Position numbers and translations under genes: made by a program. From contig NZ_JQFW01000057.1 in assembly GCF_000753865.1 (NCBI RefSeq), positions 416,223-480,222 of the forward strand: DNA of 64,000 nt, written 5' to 3'. The DNA is from Alteromonas sp. LOR. GTDB taxonomy: Bacteria > Pseudomonadota > Gammaproteobacteria > Enterobacterales > Alteromonadaceae. The notes below the pieces were generated by a model. That model worked only from the letters and a program-made list of their open reading frames with translations, was not told the DNA's origin and ran no database searches. Numbering within the stretch: position 1 is the first letter of the stretch; each line of letters opens with the position of its first letter. Positions 9,165-18,354 of the stretch are shown piece after piece.

Positions 9165-10345
9165 TGCTTATTCAGTTTTTTTTCACGCTACGAAAATATC
9201 AGGTTAAAACAACCCTTCGCGAGTTGCTTGATTTACTCAGAGCAATGGAAAAGCACGTGGTGTATGCCGATATTGAAGCGTTCTACAGTTTGTCGCGCAC
9301 CATCATGGTAAAAGATGAAACTCAGTACGATAAGTTCGACCGAGCTTTTGCTAATTATTTTGAAGGTGTCGAGTCAATTGACTTATTCGGTAAAGAGATC
9401 CCTGAGGAATGGTTACGCAAAGAGCTTGAAAAGAACCTAAGTGCTGAAGAGCGCGAGGCCCTCAGGCAAGCTGGTGGTCTTGATGAGCTCATGGAAACCC
9501 TTAAAAAACGTTTAGAAGAGCAAGAGAAGCGTCACCAAGGTGGCAACAAATGGGTAGGCACGGGCGGTACCTCACCCTTTGGCGCTTATGGCGATAACCC
9601 TGAGGGCGTTCGCATTGGTCAAAAGGGCAATCGCAAGTTCTCTGCAGCTAAGGTATGGGACAAACGGGAATTCAAAAATCTGTCGTCCGATGTAGAGCTC
9701 GGCACGCGAAACATTAAGGTTGCCCTTCGAAAGCTGCGCAAATTTGCCCGCACGGGTGCGAGTGAAGAACTTGATGTAAGAACGACCATTGGTGAAACCG
9801 CGAGAAAGGGTGGCATGCTGGATATTCATATGGCACCTGAGAGACACAATGCAGTTAAAGTGTTGATGTTTTTCGATGTGGGAGGCTCTATGGACCCTCA
9901 TGTGAAAACCACTCAAGAGCTGTTTTCAGCGGTGCAGTCTGAATTTAAGTACTTAGAATACTTTTATTTTCATAACTGCGTGTATGAAGAAGTGTGGAAG
10001 GATAATTTGCGCCGTAATAAAGAACGGATCTCAATATGGGATATTATTCATCGATACGGCAAAGATTATAAAGTGATTTTTGTAGGGGATGCCACTATGG
10101 GGCCATATGAAATCACCTATCCTGGCGGCAGTGTAGAGCACTGGAATGAAGAGCCAGGCAGTGCATGGATGCAAAGGCTGTTAAATCACTTCAGTAACGC
10201 GGTGTGGCTCAATCCTCAGGCTGAAAATTATTGGCCTTATTACTCGTCTATCAAAATTATGCGTGAAATTATGGAAGACAAAATGTATGGGTTGACGCTA
10301 GAAGGGCTTACCGAGGCCATCAAAGGACTGAGTCGCACTCGCTAA
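9164..10345 (+). CDS. CoxE-like VWA domain protein, partner of the MoxR ATPase
   Basis: A 393-residue protein overlapping the upstream ATPase gene by one base. The N-terminal 230 residues are helical and highly charged; a von Willebrand A domain begins near VKVLMFFDVGGSMDP. The metal site that is usually DxSxS reads DVGGS (residues 238-242), with Gly in place of the first Ser. The later FVGDATMGPYEITYPGG segment is typical of the CoxE-like group. The protein probably recruits the ATPase to a client. I believe DxGGS is a recurrent subfamily trait rather than damage, but cannot check this here. Confidence 0.9.
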   Translation: MLIQFFFTLRKYQVKTTLRELLDLLRAMEKHVVYADIEAFYSLSRTIMVKDETQYDKFDRAFANYFEGVESIDLFGKEIPEEWLRKELEKNLSAEEREALRQAGGLDELMETLKKRLEEQEKRHQGGNKWVGTGGTSPFGAYGDNPEGVRIGQKGNRKFSAAKVWDKREFKNLSSDVELGTRNIKVALRKLRKFARTGASEELDVRTTIGETARKGGMLDIHMAPERHNAVKVLMFFDVGGSMDPHVKTTQELFSAVQSEFKYLEYFYFHNCVYEEVWKDNLRRNKERISIWDIIHRYGKDYKVIFVGDATMGPYEITYPGGSVEHWNEEPGSAWMQRLLNHFSNAVWLNPQAENYWPYYSSIKIMREIMEDKMYGLTLEGLTEAIKGLSRTR

Positions 10346-10432
10346 TACGCCAGCGGTTAATACGGCTATTAGCTCGTACGGCTTATGCTTATACGGTCAT
10401 TAACTAATAGCACCAGTGGCTAATAGCAGTAG
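10343..10432. repeat. Degenerate tandem repeat (about 15-16 bp units) starting at the VWA gene stop codon
   Basis: About six loosely related units beginning with TAATACG, TAATACGG, TCGTACGG, TATACGG, TAATAGC, TAATAGC, running from the stop codon of the VWA gene. The decay is strong, so the unit borders are approximate. Confidence 0.6.
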
Positions 10433-10467
10433 GTCCGTCTAAAGAGCGCTGTAAACCCGAGAAGCCA

Positions 10468-10499
10468 GGCCCTTTTTAATGCTTTGAAAAAAAAGGGCC
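10468..10499. other. Hairpin between the VWA gene and the MATE gene
   Basis: A 10-bp inverted repeat, GGCCCTTTTT with AAAAAGGGCC, just downstream of both converging genes. The T run is inside the stem, so it is not a textbook terminator, but it is the only candidate in this gap. Confidence 0.45.
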
Positions 10500-10513
10500 C
10501 GGTGGCAAAGCCT

Positions 10514-11887
10514 TTACGCAGGTTGTTCGATAAGCACATTGGTGGAACGCTGAATATAAAGCAGCCTAGCTCCCAGTAATACTGCGGCGGCACTTAAACC
10601 AACGATAAACCCAATCCAAAAACCAGCTGCAGCCATTGGCTCGTTAGTCAGCCATGAGGTTCTTCCCAAAATAATGCCGGTGGGAAGCCCGATAAGCCAA
10701 TATGACACAAAGGTGATGATAAACATTGCCGTGGTGTCTTTATATCCTCGCAGCGCATTGGCCGATATTACCTGTACAGCGTCTGAGAGCTGGAAAAGCG
10801 CCGCATAGATAAGTAGAGCGTTGGCAATGGCGTAAACCTCGCCGTCGCTTGTGTATAAGCTGATAATGAAACCTTTAGCCACGAGGGTGAAAGTGGCGGT
10901 ACATGCAGAAGTAACAAATCCAATCAAAATGGCACTTCGCGCTGCTATTTTTGCTTGTCGAGGGTTCTTTTGCCCAATACGGTAGCCAATGCGAATGGCC
11001 ACGGCCATACCTATACTCATCGGAAACATAAACATCAGTGCTGAAAAGTTGAGGGCGACTTGGTGTGCAGCGACGACTGTTGCACCAAACGGCGCAAGAA
11101 GTAGGGCAACGGCAGAAAACAGCGTTACTTCAAACAGGATTGTCATTGCAATAGGAAGGCCCAAAGCGAAGGTTCGACCAATGGTTTTTAAGTTTGGACG
11201 ATACCATTGATTGAACAGGTCGTATTTTCGCAGAGCAGGTGCAAATCGAACGTAGATAAAGGTGGCAATTAGCATGGTGTAAATAACCAGCGCAGTAGCA
11301 ACCCCGCAGCCAGCACCACCCATGGCAGGTAATGGGCCAACGCCATAAATGAATAAATAATTGCCTACAATGTTTGCCATCAAGCCAATGACGGTAATGA
11401 TCATGGTGGGCTTTGTTTTACCTAGTCCTTCACAATAATTCCTCAACCATTGATAGATGGCAAAGCCAGGCATGGCAAGAAATACATAGATAACGTAGTC
11501 CACGGTTATGCTGTGAAGCTCTGGTGCCATTGGAAATAACGATACGATGCTTTCAGTAAAGGGAATAAACGCGGCGATGACTAAGCCTACAAACAACACT
11601 AAGTAACCAGCCTGCTGACTGGCATCAGCAATACCAGCAATATTCTTGTTGCCGTGTAGTCTTGATATGATAGGCGGTAAGGCAAGGGCAATACCCTGAA
11701 TGAAGCAAAGAAGGGGTATGGTAATACTAAAACCTAACGCCACTGCAGCCATGTCAGTCGCGCTGTAGCGTCCTGCCATAATGGTGTCACTCACACCCAT
11801 GAGCATTTGCGTAATTTGGGCAATCAGCAACGGCCAGGCTAACTTTAATACGTCTCTAGCTTCAATAATAAAGCGTTTTCTATTCAC
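10514..11887 (-). CDS. MATE family multidrug/sodium antiporter (NorM-like)
   Basis: A 457-residue inner-membrane protein with about 12 hydrophobic helices. The family signature in helix 1-2 is LAWPLLIAQITQMLMGVSDT, and a matching second-half segment is AAHQVALNFSALMFMFPMS. NorM-type carriers export cationic drugs or metabolites in exchange for sodium or protons. The start is a GTG codon (11887) and its ribosome binding site is weak (GAG at about 11 bases). Neighbours (moeA upstream) give no hint of substrate. Confidence 0.92.
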   Translation of the reverse strand: MNRKRFIIEARDVLKLAWPLLIAQITQMLMGVSDTIMAGRYSATDMAAVALGFSITIPLLCFIQGIALALPPIISRLHGNKNIAGIADASQQAGYLVLFVGLVIAAFIPFTESIVSLFPMAPELHSITVDYVIYVFLAMPGFAIYQWLRNYCEGLGKTKPTMIITVIGLMANIVGNYLFIYGVGPLPAMGGAGCGVATALVIYTMLIATFIYVRFAPALRKYDLFNQWYRPNLKTIGRTFALGLPIAMTILFEVTLFSAVALLLAPFGATVVAAHQVALNFSALMFMFPMSIGMAVAIRIGYRIGQKNPRQAKIAARSAILIGFVTSACTATFTLVAKGFIISLYTSDGEVYAIANALLIYAALFQLSDAVQVISANALRGYKDTTAMFIITFVSYWLIGLPTGIILGRTSWLTNEPMAAAGFWIGFIVGLSAAAVLLGARLLYIQRSTNVLIEQPA

Positions 11888-11977
11888 AGATGTTTATTCT
11901 CACGGTAAAAAATTCAGACTAAAATGTTTTTTAAAAGATCATGTCTAAACAGGATTGTCTTAAAAGTAAAAAGCAAA

Positions 11978-12033
11978 AGGCATAGCTCAATAGGCAAGGC
12001 TCAACATGCGAGGCTCAACAGGCAAGGCTTTAG
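11978..12033. repeat. Four 14-bp tandem repeat units directly after moeA
   Basis: AGGCATAGCTCAAT, AGGCAAGGCTCAAC, ATGCGAGGCTCAAC and AGGCAAGGCTTTAG in exact register, ending 4 bases short of the moeA stop codon (12038-12040). Confidence 0.88.
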
Positions 12034-12037
12034 CGCA

Positions 12038-13291
12038 TTAGGTAAATGGCATCACCGGCACCGTATCGCCAATAGCTAACGTGCTTATATCTTCATGGAT
12101 GATCATAAAGCAATTGGCGGATGTGATCGATGTCATCACGCCTGAGCTTTGTGTTTTAAATGGCGTGACCACTAAGTTGCCATTGTCGTCGTAACTCATC
12201 GTGGCTCGCTGGTAATCTCGACGCCCAGCACGACGCTTAATGTCTTTTGTCAGCGTGGCCGTTACCGTGAGCGCAGTGTGACCATCTTGTCGTCCCTGCA
12301 TTTTACTGATGATGGGAAGTACAAGGAGCTTAGCGGTCACAAACGAGGAAACAGGGTTACCTGGAAGCCCACAAAATACGGTATTGTTAAGTCTACCGAG
12401 TGCAAAAGGTTTTCCAGGCTTAACGGCAATTTTCCAAAACTCGATGTGGCCCATGGCCTCTATAACATCTTTAACATAATCAGCATCGCCAACGGATACA
12501 CCGCCGCTGCTCACCATGATATCGACGTTGTTGTCTGCGCTAGTTTTTGTGTTAGTTCCTGCAGTATTCGATGCCGCTTGATTAAACAACCTAGTCAGGG
12601 ATGCTTTATCATCTTCAACTATGCCGAAATCGACAACCTCCACATTTTCGTCACTTAGAATAGCGCTTATGCCAACACGGTTCGACTCGTAAATTTGCGT
12701 GTCGCTACGCGACTCTCCAGGGGCCGCTAGTTCGTTGCCAGTGGCAACGATACCAACTCGTAATTTTCGATAAACCACCACCTCGTCGAGGCCTTGTGAG
12801 GAGAGCAGCATGAGGTGCTCTGCTCGTAGCTGAGTGCCCTTTTTTATCAGTACTTGCCCTTGAGCAATATCATTCGCTTTAGCGCGTATATTTTGTCCTT
12901 GTGTGGGCGTGTCGTTAATGATCACGTTTCCATTATTATCACTGTCACAGTTTTCAATCATTACCACGGCGTTAGCGCCGTCCGGAATAGGCGCGCCAGT
13001 CATAATTTTGTAAGCATGACCAGCGGATAGGGGAGTAGAAGCCTTTTCTCCAGCCGGAATGATACCTTGAACGGTAAGCGCTTGGCCTTGAGTGTATGAT
13101 TTTGCATTAATCGCAAACCCGTCCATCGCAGAGTTATCCCAGGGCGGCACATCTAGCAAAGCGACAATGTCTTGTGCCACTACACGACGATGTGCACTAA
13201 ATAAGCTTATTGTTTCAATGTCAGAAACCACATGTGTCGCTGCCAACGCCTTTGAGAGCGCCTCTTCCAGTGAAAGCCAGCTAGATGACAT
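12038..13291 (-). CDS. moeA: Molybdopterin molybdenumtransferase
   Basis: A 417-residue protein that inserts molybdate into adenylylated molybdopterin in the final step of molybdenum cofactor synthesis. Recognisable segments are DVPPWDNSAMDGFAI near the N-terminus, MTGAPIPDGANAVVMIE, the catalytic-domain SSGGVSVGDADYVKDV, KPGKPFALGRL and FCGLPGNPVSSFV. Length and domain order (MoeA_N, MoCF_BD, MoeA_C) are normal. It lies apart from other moa/mob genes. The 285 bases upstream of its start hold no gene. Confidence 0.95.
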   Translation of the reverse strand: MSSSWLSLEEALSKALAATHVVSDIETISLFSAHRRVVAQDIVALLDVPPWDNSAMDGFAINAKSYTQGQALTVQGIIPAGEKASTPLSAGHAYKIMTGAPIPDGANAVVMIENCDSDNNGNVIINDTPTQGQNIRAKANDIAQGQVLIKKGTQLRAEHLMLLSSQGLDEVVVYRKLRVGIVATGNELAAPGESRSDTQIYESNRVGISAILSDENVEVVDFGIVEDDKASLTRLFNQAASNTAGTNTKTSADNNVDIMVSSGGVSVGDADYVKDVIEAMGHIEFWKIAVKPGKPFALGRLNNTVFCGLPGNPVSSFVTAKLLVLPIISKMQGRQDGHTALTVTATLTKDIKRRAGRRDYQRATMSYDDNGNLVVTPFKTQSSGVMTSITSANCFMIIHEDISTLAIGDTVPVMPFT

Positions 13292-13576
13292 TTTGATAAC
13301 TCCCTGCGTGTTTTAACCGTGGCATGAGGTTGTTAACTCTTGGCCAAATAGAGACGAGGACAAAATTAACAACGAGAAAAATAGACGGGGAATACTACAG
13401 AAAAAGCACGCTATTCACCAAAGGTAAATGCGATAGTGTTTAACCTTTATTGAGAGTCTTAACTAAAATTGAGGGTGAAGAGTGACTAGTTGGAAGCACT
13501 GTTTAGACTAAGTGCTCTATTGGACGCCATTTGTATAGGTTTGAAGCTATAGGGCTGATGGTGTAAGGGAGTAGTG

Positions 13577-14260
13577 CTAAGGAGTAATTGAAGCGATACG
13601 ACTAAAATCATCGAATACCCAATCAGGGTTGTGTGCACCAATATCTTCGCCGTAGTTATACCCATAGGTAAGTCCAACACTTCGCATGCTTGCAGCATTT
13701 GCCGCTAAAATATCGTTTTTCGAATCGCCTACCATAACGCATTCATTCGCTTTGACGTTCAGGGTTTTACAAACATGATTCAAAGGCAAGGGGGAAGGTT
13801 TTTTTTCCTTTAAAGAATCACCACCAATAAAGAGAGAGAAAAAAGATTCAACCTTGAACGCTTCTACAATGGGGGCGATAAACTTTTTGGGCTTATTAGT
13901 GACTAGTGCCAGCGTATAGCCTTTACGTGAAAGGGCACTGAGTGTGTCATAAACATGAGGGTAGAGAGTAGAAGCGCGACACACGTTTAAATCGTAATGA
14001 TATAAAAAACGCTGAAAGGTATGGTCGATTAACTCGTTGCTTATAGACTTGCACTGCTGCGTGTTAGCATCGGTATTGCCAGATAGTCCTCGCTCAACCA
14101 GCACTCTTGCACCATTACCTACCCAATTTCTAATTGTGGACTCACTAAACGTTGCCATACCCACATCGTTAAGTGCATTGTTTAATGCGCTCGCAAGGTC
14201 GGGGACTGAATCAACAAGTGTACCGTCTAAATCAAATATAAAAGTGGTTATAGGTTGCAT
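13577..14260 (-). CDS. gph: HAD-family phosphoglycolate phosphatase
   Basis: A 227-residue HAD hydrolase that removes 2-phosphoglycolate. Motif I is FDLDGTLVDSVPDL (residues 9-22), motif II/III is LVTNKPKKF and motif IV is VGDSKNDILAANAA. The helical cap between motifs I and II has Gph-like WVGNGARVLVERGL. Assignment to Gph rather than another C1-cap phosphatase rests on that cap. In many relatives gph is linked to rpe and trpS; here it is alone, between moeA and the glucosylglycerate operon. Confidence 0.85.
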   Translation of the reverse strand: MQPITTFIFDLDGTLVDSVPDLASALNNALNDVGMATFSESTIRNWVGNGARVLVERGLSGNTDANTQQCKSISNELIDHTFQRFLYHYDLNVCRASTLYPHVYDTLSALSRKGYTLALVTNKPKKFIAPIVEAFKVESFFSLFIGGDSLKEKKPSPLPLNHVCKTLNVKANECVMVGDSKNDILAANAASMRSVGLTYGYNYGEDIGAHNPDWVFDDFSRIASITP

Positions 14261-14279
14261 AAAATACTGTTCATTTCTG

Positions 14280-14317
14280 TTTAAGACTACTGTCTATGTT
14301 TAGGGCTACTGTTTATG
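14280..14317. repeat. Two 19-bp tandem units just upstream of gph
   Basis: TTTAAGACTACTGTCTATG at 14280-14298 and TTTAGGGCTACTGTTTATG at 14299-14317 match at 15 of 19 positions; a third partial unit (TCCAGGGCTATG) follows. They lie in the probable 5' region of gph. Confidence 0.8.
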
Positions 14318-14377
14318 TCCAGGGCTATGTCGAAGGATACTTGCCCACATCGACAGTTTGCTTTTAGTACTTGGAGC

Positions 14378-14420
14378 CAAGTGAGCCGAAACCTGCTTTC
14401 GTCAAAGGTTTCGGCACTTG
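14378..14420. other. Strong bulged hairpin between gph and the glycoside phosphorylase gene
   Basis: GCCGAAACCT (14385-14394) pairs perfectly with AGGTTTCGGC (14406-14415). An outer CAAGT (14378-14382) pairs with ACTTG (14416-14420) across a 2-base bulge, giving 15 pairs and an 11-base loop. The 5' outer arm also pairs with ACTTGG just before it (14369-14374), so two folds compete. No T run follows on either strand. Role unknown: it might protect or process the operon's 3' end or act on gph. Confidence 0.7.
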
Positions 14421-14549
14421 TTATGGCTGTTTTCCTAGCTTTTACCTCGACTGTTTTCTTAATTGTTATTTGGGGCTGCTCTCTCGGTTTTTTCGAATAG
14501 GGCACTTAGGCCACAGTCTCAAACGTGTCAGCAGCCTTACTGATACACA

Positions 14550-16304
14550 CTATTCAAAGTCTTGGTTACTAATCCACAGTGTCTGGTAGGGCTTCAATTG
14601 AATAAAGCCGCTTGAAAGACAAATTTCATCACGTGTTACCAAGTCTATCCAGTTGTCGGTGCCGATTAGATTAATATCTGATAGCAAAATGGTTTTTTCT
14701 TCATCGCAAATATTATTCACGCAGAAAATACTTTGCTTTCTATCAAGACTTTGTCGCCAATACCCAAATATTTCATTACCCAACTGCAGTGTGAACTGAG
14801 TTGCGTTGGGGTGAAACGCCGGTTGCGCCTTTCTTATAAGGATAAGCTGAGACACCCGGGTTAACACTTTGTGATGTTGAGAGAAGGGCGAATCAAGCAA
14901 AGCCTCTAATTCATCAATATTCCAGCGACGACGGTTAATACTTCGATTTTGTCCTGTATTTGCCACTTTTTCATAGTCGTTGGAGGTGCCCAATAAACTA
15001 TGAATATACAGCCCGGGAATACCTTCCATGCCTAGCATAATTGAGTGGGCACAGATAAAGCGGTCTACTTGGAACCGGTCTGGCCCTTTAGTGGTGCCTT
15101 GTAATGCGTCGAACAGGGTAATATTAATTTCATAAGGTTTTTGCTTCCCATGCTCAGACGCACGCCAAGAAATCTTACCCCCAAAGTTCTGCATGGTGTG
15201 AACCAATTCGGATATTTCTTCATCGTCTAGCAGCCCCTCTGCGGGACGCAGTCCAATACCATCATGAGATGCAATGAAATTAAAATAGGCCGTGCCGTTT
15301 TGCGCGGGTGGCATACTCATCATCCAGCTTTTTAAATAGGTACAGTCGCCGGTCACTAACGTGTTAACCAGAAGCGGTGGTAGAGAGAAGTTATAAATGG
15401 CATGTGCTTCGTTTGCATTGCCGAAATACGTTAAATTTTCTCGATTCGGAATGTTGGTTTCTGTGATGATTATAATAGAAGGATCAACATGCTCAATCAG
15501 CGTTCTCAGTAAACGCACAACTTCGTGGGTTTGAAACAGATTGATGCTGTTTGAACCGACAATTTTCCACAAAAATGCCACCGCATCTAGGCGGAAAAGC
15601 TTGGTGCCTTTATCAATATACAGTTTGATAATGTCCACAAATGCCAGCAGCACCTTTGGATTTCTAAAATCAAAATCGACCTGATCATGACTGAAGGTGC
15701 ACCACACGTGCTTAGTGCCCTCGGCGGTTTCCGTTTCTCGCAGTAACGGTGACACACGAGGCCTCGTTACCATGGAAAGGTCATCTTGCGGATCAGCGGT
15801 AAAGAAAAAATCTGAACCGGGTCCTTCGCTTTTTATAAAGTTATCAAACCACACGCTTCTCGCCGAGCAATGGTTTATTACCAAATCTGTCATCAGCCCA
15901 TAGTCTTTCGCTATGGCTTCTATGTCGGCCCACGAGCCTAACGACTCATTCACTGTTGAGTAATCAATGACTGAAAATCCATCATCGGAGCTATAGGGGA
16001 AGAACGGCAATATATGCACATTGTTGATCGTGTTTTTGCAATATTGATGTAAGAAGTTATTCAAGGTTACCAATGGTTTTTCGTTATCACGAATAACGCT
16101 ATCACCGTAGGTGATCATGATAATATCTTCTTCATCCCAATAGTTGTGGTGAGATTGAGGCGAAGCAATGTCTTCGCTCGATGCTATGCCGATAGCGGCT
16201 AGCAGCTGCTCCGTTAGCGTGTCATAGGACACGTCTAACGAAACATCGGCATAGATAGTCTCTAAATGGTGCTTTACTTTGTCATAGAGAGGTTCCCATG
16301 CCAT
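14550..16304 (-). CDS. GH13 glycoside phosphorylase, probable glucosylglycerate phosphorylase
   Basis: A 584-residue enzyme of the sucrose-phosphorylase branch of GH13. Catalytic residues by motif are the nucleophile D240 in FRLDAVAF, the acid/base E282 in ITETNIP and the stabiliser D348 in [10 protein letters not shown]. The family cleaves a glucoside with phosphate to give alpha-glucose-1-phosphate. Because it is the last gene of an operon with a GT81 synthase, a mannosyl/glucosyl-phosphoglycerate phosphatase and a glycerate kinase, the substrate is most likely glucosylglycerate rather than sucrose; that is inference from context. Only one base separates it from the synthase gene. Confidence 0.85.
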   Translation of the reverse strand: MAWEPLYDKVKHHLETIYADVSLDVSYDTLTEQLLAAIGIASSEDIASPQSHHNYWDEEDIIMITYGDSVIRDNEKPLVTLNNFLHQYCKNTINNVHILPFFPYSSDDGFSVIDYSTVNESLGSWADIEAIAKDYGLMTDLVINHCSARSVWFDNFIKSEGPGSDFFFTADPQDDLSMVTRPRVSPLLRETETAEGTKHVWCTFSHDQVDFDFRNPKVLLAFVDIIKLYIDKGTKLFRLDAVAFLWKIVGSNSINLFQTHEVVRLLRTLIEHVDPSIIIITETNIPNRENLTYFGNANEAHAIYNFSLPPLLVNTLVTGDCTYLKSWMMSMPPAQNGTAYFNFIASHDGIGLRPAEGLLDDEEISELVHTMQNFGGKISWRASEHGKQKPYEINITLFDALQGTTKGPDRFQVDRFICAHSIMLGMEGIPGLYIHSLLGTSNDYEKVANTGQNRSINRRRWNIDELEALLDSPFSQHHKVLTRVSQLILIRKAQPAFHPNATQFTLQLGNEIFGYWRQSLDRKQSIFCVNNICDEEKTILLSDINLIGTDNWIDLVTRDEICLSSGFIQLKPYQTLWISNQDFE

Positions 16305-16305
16305 A

Positions 16306-17532
16306 TTATTTCTCCATATATTCGGCGGTGTCTGCTTCTACCGCTTCAAGTAGGCGTTCTAAAATGTCAGGTACCGCACTAGTTACTCGGTTCCAACTTG
16401 GAATAAACGGCGTTTCCATCGGGTTTTCTAAGAAGTTTTGACCCGCTTTCATGATATTACTGGCAAACATTTCTACCGCTTTTTCTTCGCTGTGAATGTC
16501 TAGAGTTAAACCGTTCATTACCGCGTCGTTGTGGTAGGTTTCGATAAAGTCGAGTGCAATCCTAAAATACGTCGCCTTAATTGAGCGGAACATCTCGTTG
16601 CTAAATGTATAGCCCTGAGTGGCCAGCTTTCTGAAAATCGCTTTCGTGATGTCGATAGACATTTTAGATAAGCCACCTTCATCATTGTTCAATGATAAAT
16701 CTTGGTGCTTGTGATCGTAAATATCGCAGATGTCGGCCTGGCATAGACGGTTATGGGAATAGTTGCGATGCATCTCAGACAACACACCAATCTCTAGTCC
16801 CCAGTCGCTCGGAATGCGAATGTCGTTTAACACGTCACGTCTGAATGAAAACTCTCCCGCTAGTGGATAACGAAAGCTATCCATAAACTCAAGGTATTCA
16901 TTGTCGCCCATAATGCGTTTAAGGGCTCTAAGCAGAGGCGTTACCAGCAAGCGAGAAACACGACCGTTAATTTTACCGTTTGCAACACGGGCGTAAAACC
17001 CTTTACAGAACTCGTAGTTAAAATTGGGATTCGCAACGGGATAAATTAGCTTGGCAAGTAAGTCTTTTTCATAGGTCACAATATCGCAGTCGTGAAGCGC
17101 CACAGATTCAGCGCGGTTTGAAGCCAGTATGTAACCCATGCAGTACCAAACGTTTCTGCCTTTACCCATTTCTTTTGGGGCTAAACCCTGCGCTTGCAAC
17201 TCTTCGTCTAGGGCCTTTAGGCGCGGACCATCATTCCATAACACTCGGTGGTGCTGTGGTAATTTACCGAAAAATTTAAGTGCGTGTTTATATTGCTCTT
17301 CGTTGGCTCTGTCTAATCCGATAACAACCTCGGCCAAATAGGGAACCGATGTAAGCTCACCAATAATATGAGGTAATGCGTCACCTTCAAGTTCAGAAAA
17401 CAAAGAGGGCAAAATTAACGCCATGGGGCGCTTTTTGGAGAATTGTAATAGCTCAGCCTCTAGGTCTTCCGTAGGTCTGCGCGATAAGTTGTGTAATGTA
17501 GTAATAACACCGTTTTGATAAAAATCAGCCAT
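16306..17532 (-). CDS. gpgS: Glucosyl-3-phosphoglycerate synthase (GT81)
   Basis: A 408-residue glycosyltransferase that moves glucose from an NDP-glucose to 3-phosphoglycerate, the first step to the osmolyte glucosylglycerate. Family marks seen are the nucleotide-sugar segment near [26 protein letters not shown] before the metal site, and the DxD-type metal motif HDCDIVTY at about residues 147-154. [12 protein letters not shown] and YDHKHQ further on also fit GpgS. It lies 12 bases after the phosphatase gene in the same operon. In nitrogen- or salt-stressed bacteria this route makes glucosylglycerate. Confidence 0.9.
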   Translation of the reverse strand: MADFYQNGVITTLHNLSRRPTEDLEAELLQFSKKRPMALILPSLFSELEGDALPHIIGELTSVPYLAEVVIGLDRANEEQYKHALKFFGKLPQHHRVLWNDGPRLKALDEELQAQGLAPKEMGKGRNVWYCMGYILASNRAESVALHDCDIVTYEKDLLAKLIYPVANPNFNYEFCKGFYARVANGKINGRVSRLLVTPLLRALKRIMGDNEYLEFMDSFRYPLAGEFSFRRDVLNDIRIPSDWGLEIGVLSEMHRNYSHNRLCQADICDIYDHKHQDLSLNNDEGGLSKMSIDITKAIFRKLATQGYTFSNEMFRSIKATYFRIALDFIETYHNDAVMNGLTLDIHSEEKAVEMFASNIMKAGQNFLENPMETPFIPSWNRVTSAVPDILERLLEAVEADTAEYMEK

Positions 17533-17544
17533 GTGTGCTCCTGA

Positions 17545-18354
17545 TTATAGAGATAGCAATTGAGTAAGCATTTCAGTCCAACCTTCTGGACCGTTAAGGG
17601 TGCTGGTATATACCTCTTCTTTTTTTACTGTTGGCGGAGGATTTACCGGTGATAAAATTCGTATTGAGACATCTGCCGCTTCTAGCATGGCAATATCGTT
17701 ATTTCCGTCTCCAAGGGCTACGGTTTGTACGCAAACACCATTTTGTCTTTGGTATTCTTTTGCCAGCCACGTTAGCGCTTGGCCTTTATCGCAGTTGCCG
17801 GAAACGTGGATAAATCGTCCACCTTCCAGAGGATACGCACCTCTGTTTGATACTGCTTTGAGAAACTTTTGTTTATCATCATCACTTCCTTGCCACAAAA
17901 TGGGCTCGCCAAACTGACGCTTAGCAGCAAGAGAGGCTGAGTATTCATCTAACCCGGTACTGTCTTGGATTTCTTCAATGGACATTTTGGAAAACTGTTT
18001 GTAGCTGCCTTCAAAGTCACCGCTTATTTTTTCCAACAGCTTAATCCAGTGGTTTTTGCTCGATATAAACGCCTTACACCAATATCCGTCTACCCACACT
18101 GTGCCAGACGGCTTTTGTTTAAAAAAACCGTGTGGAATAAAAATGGCAGCGCCATTTTCAATGATAAAGGGGCCCGTTAAATCTATTTTTTCTCTAAGAG
18201 GCTGAAGTTCTGCAAAGGTTTTGCTGGTGGTTGGAATAACGGGGATCTGCTTTTTGTCCAATGCGGTTAAAGCCGGTTTCGCCGCCTCAAAAGAGTAAGT
18301 ATGATGGTCTAACAGCGTGCCATCCATATCGGTGAAAACAAGCGTTTTTGTCAT
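17545..18354 (-). CDS. HAD phosphatase, glucosyl/mannosyl-3-phosphoglycerate phosphatase
   Basis: I start it at the ATG at 18354, not 20 codons upstream, because that ATG overlaps the kinase stop by one base, has AGGA upstream, and gives MTKTLVFTDMDGTLLDHH with the HAD motif I at the N-terminus. The result is a 269-residue type-IIB HAD enzyme. The later motif GDGNNDIAML completes the site. This mannosyl-3-phosphoglycerate-phosphatase family removes phosphate from glycosyl-3-phosphoglycerates; beside gpgS the product should be glucosylglycerate. It is translationally coupled to the kinase upstream. Confidence 0.88.
   Translation of the reverse strand: MTKTLVFTDMDGTLLDHHTYSFEAAKPALTALDKKQIPVIPTTSKTFAELQPLREKIDLTGPFIIENGAAIFIPHGFFKQKPSGTVWVDGYWCKAFISSKNHWIKLLEKISGDFEGSYKQFSKMSIEEIQDSTGLDEYSASLAAKRQFGEPILWQGSDDDKQKFLKAVSNRGAYPLEGGRFIHVSGNCDKGQALTWLAKEYQRQNGVCVQTVALGDGNNDIAMLEAADVSIRILSPVNPPPTVKKEEVYTSTLNGPEGWTEMLTQLLSL

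Noticed and set aside
14287..14505. 72-codon minus-strand frame between gph and the phosphorylase gene
   Set aside because: It spans a tandem repeat and a strong hairpin, and resembles no protein; the region reads better as non-coding.
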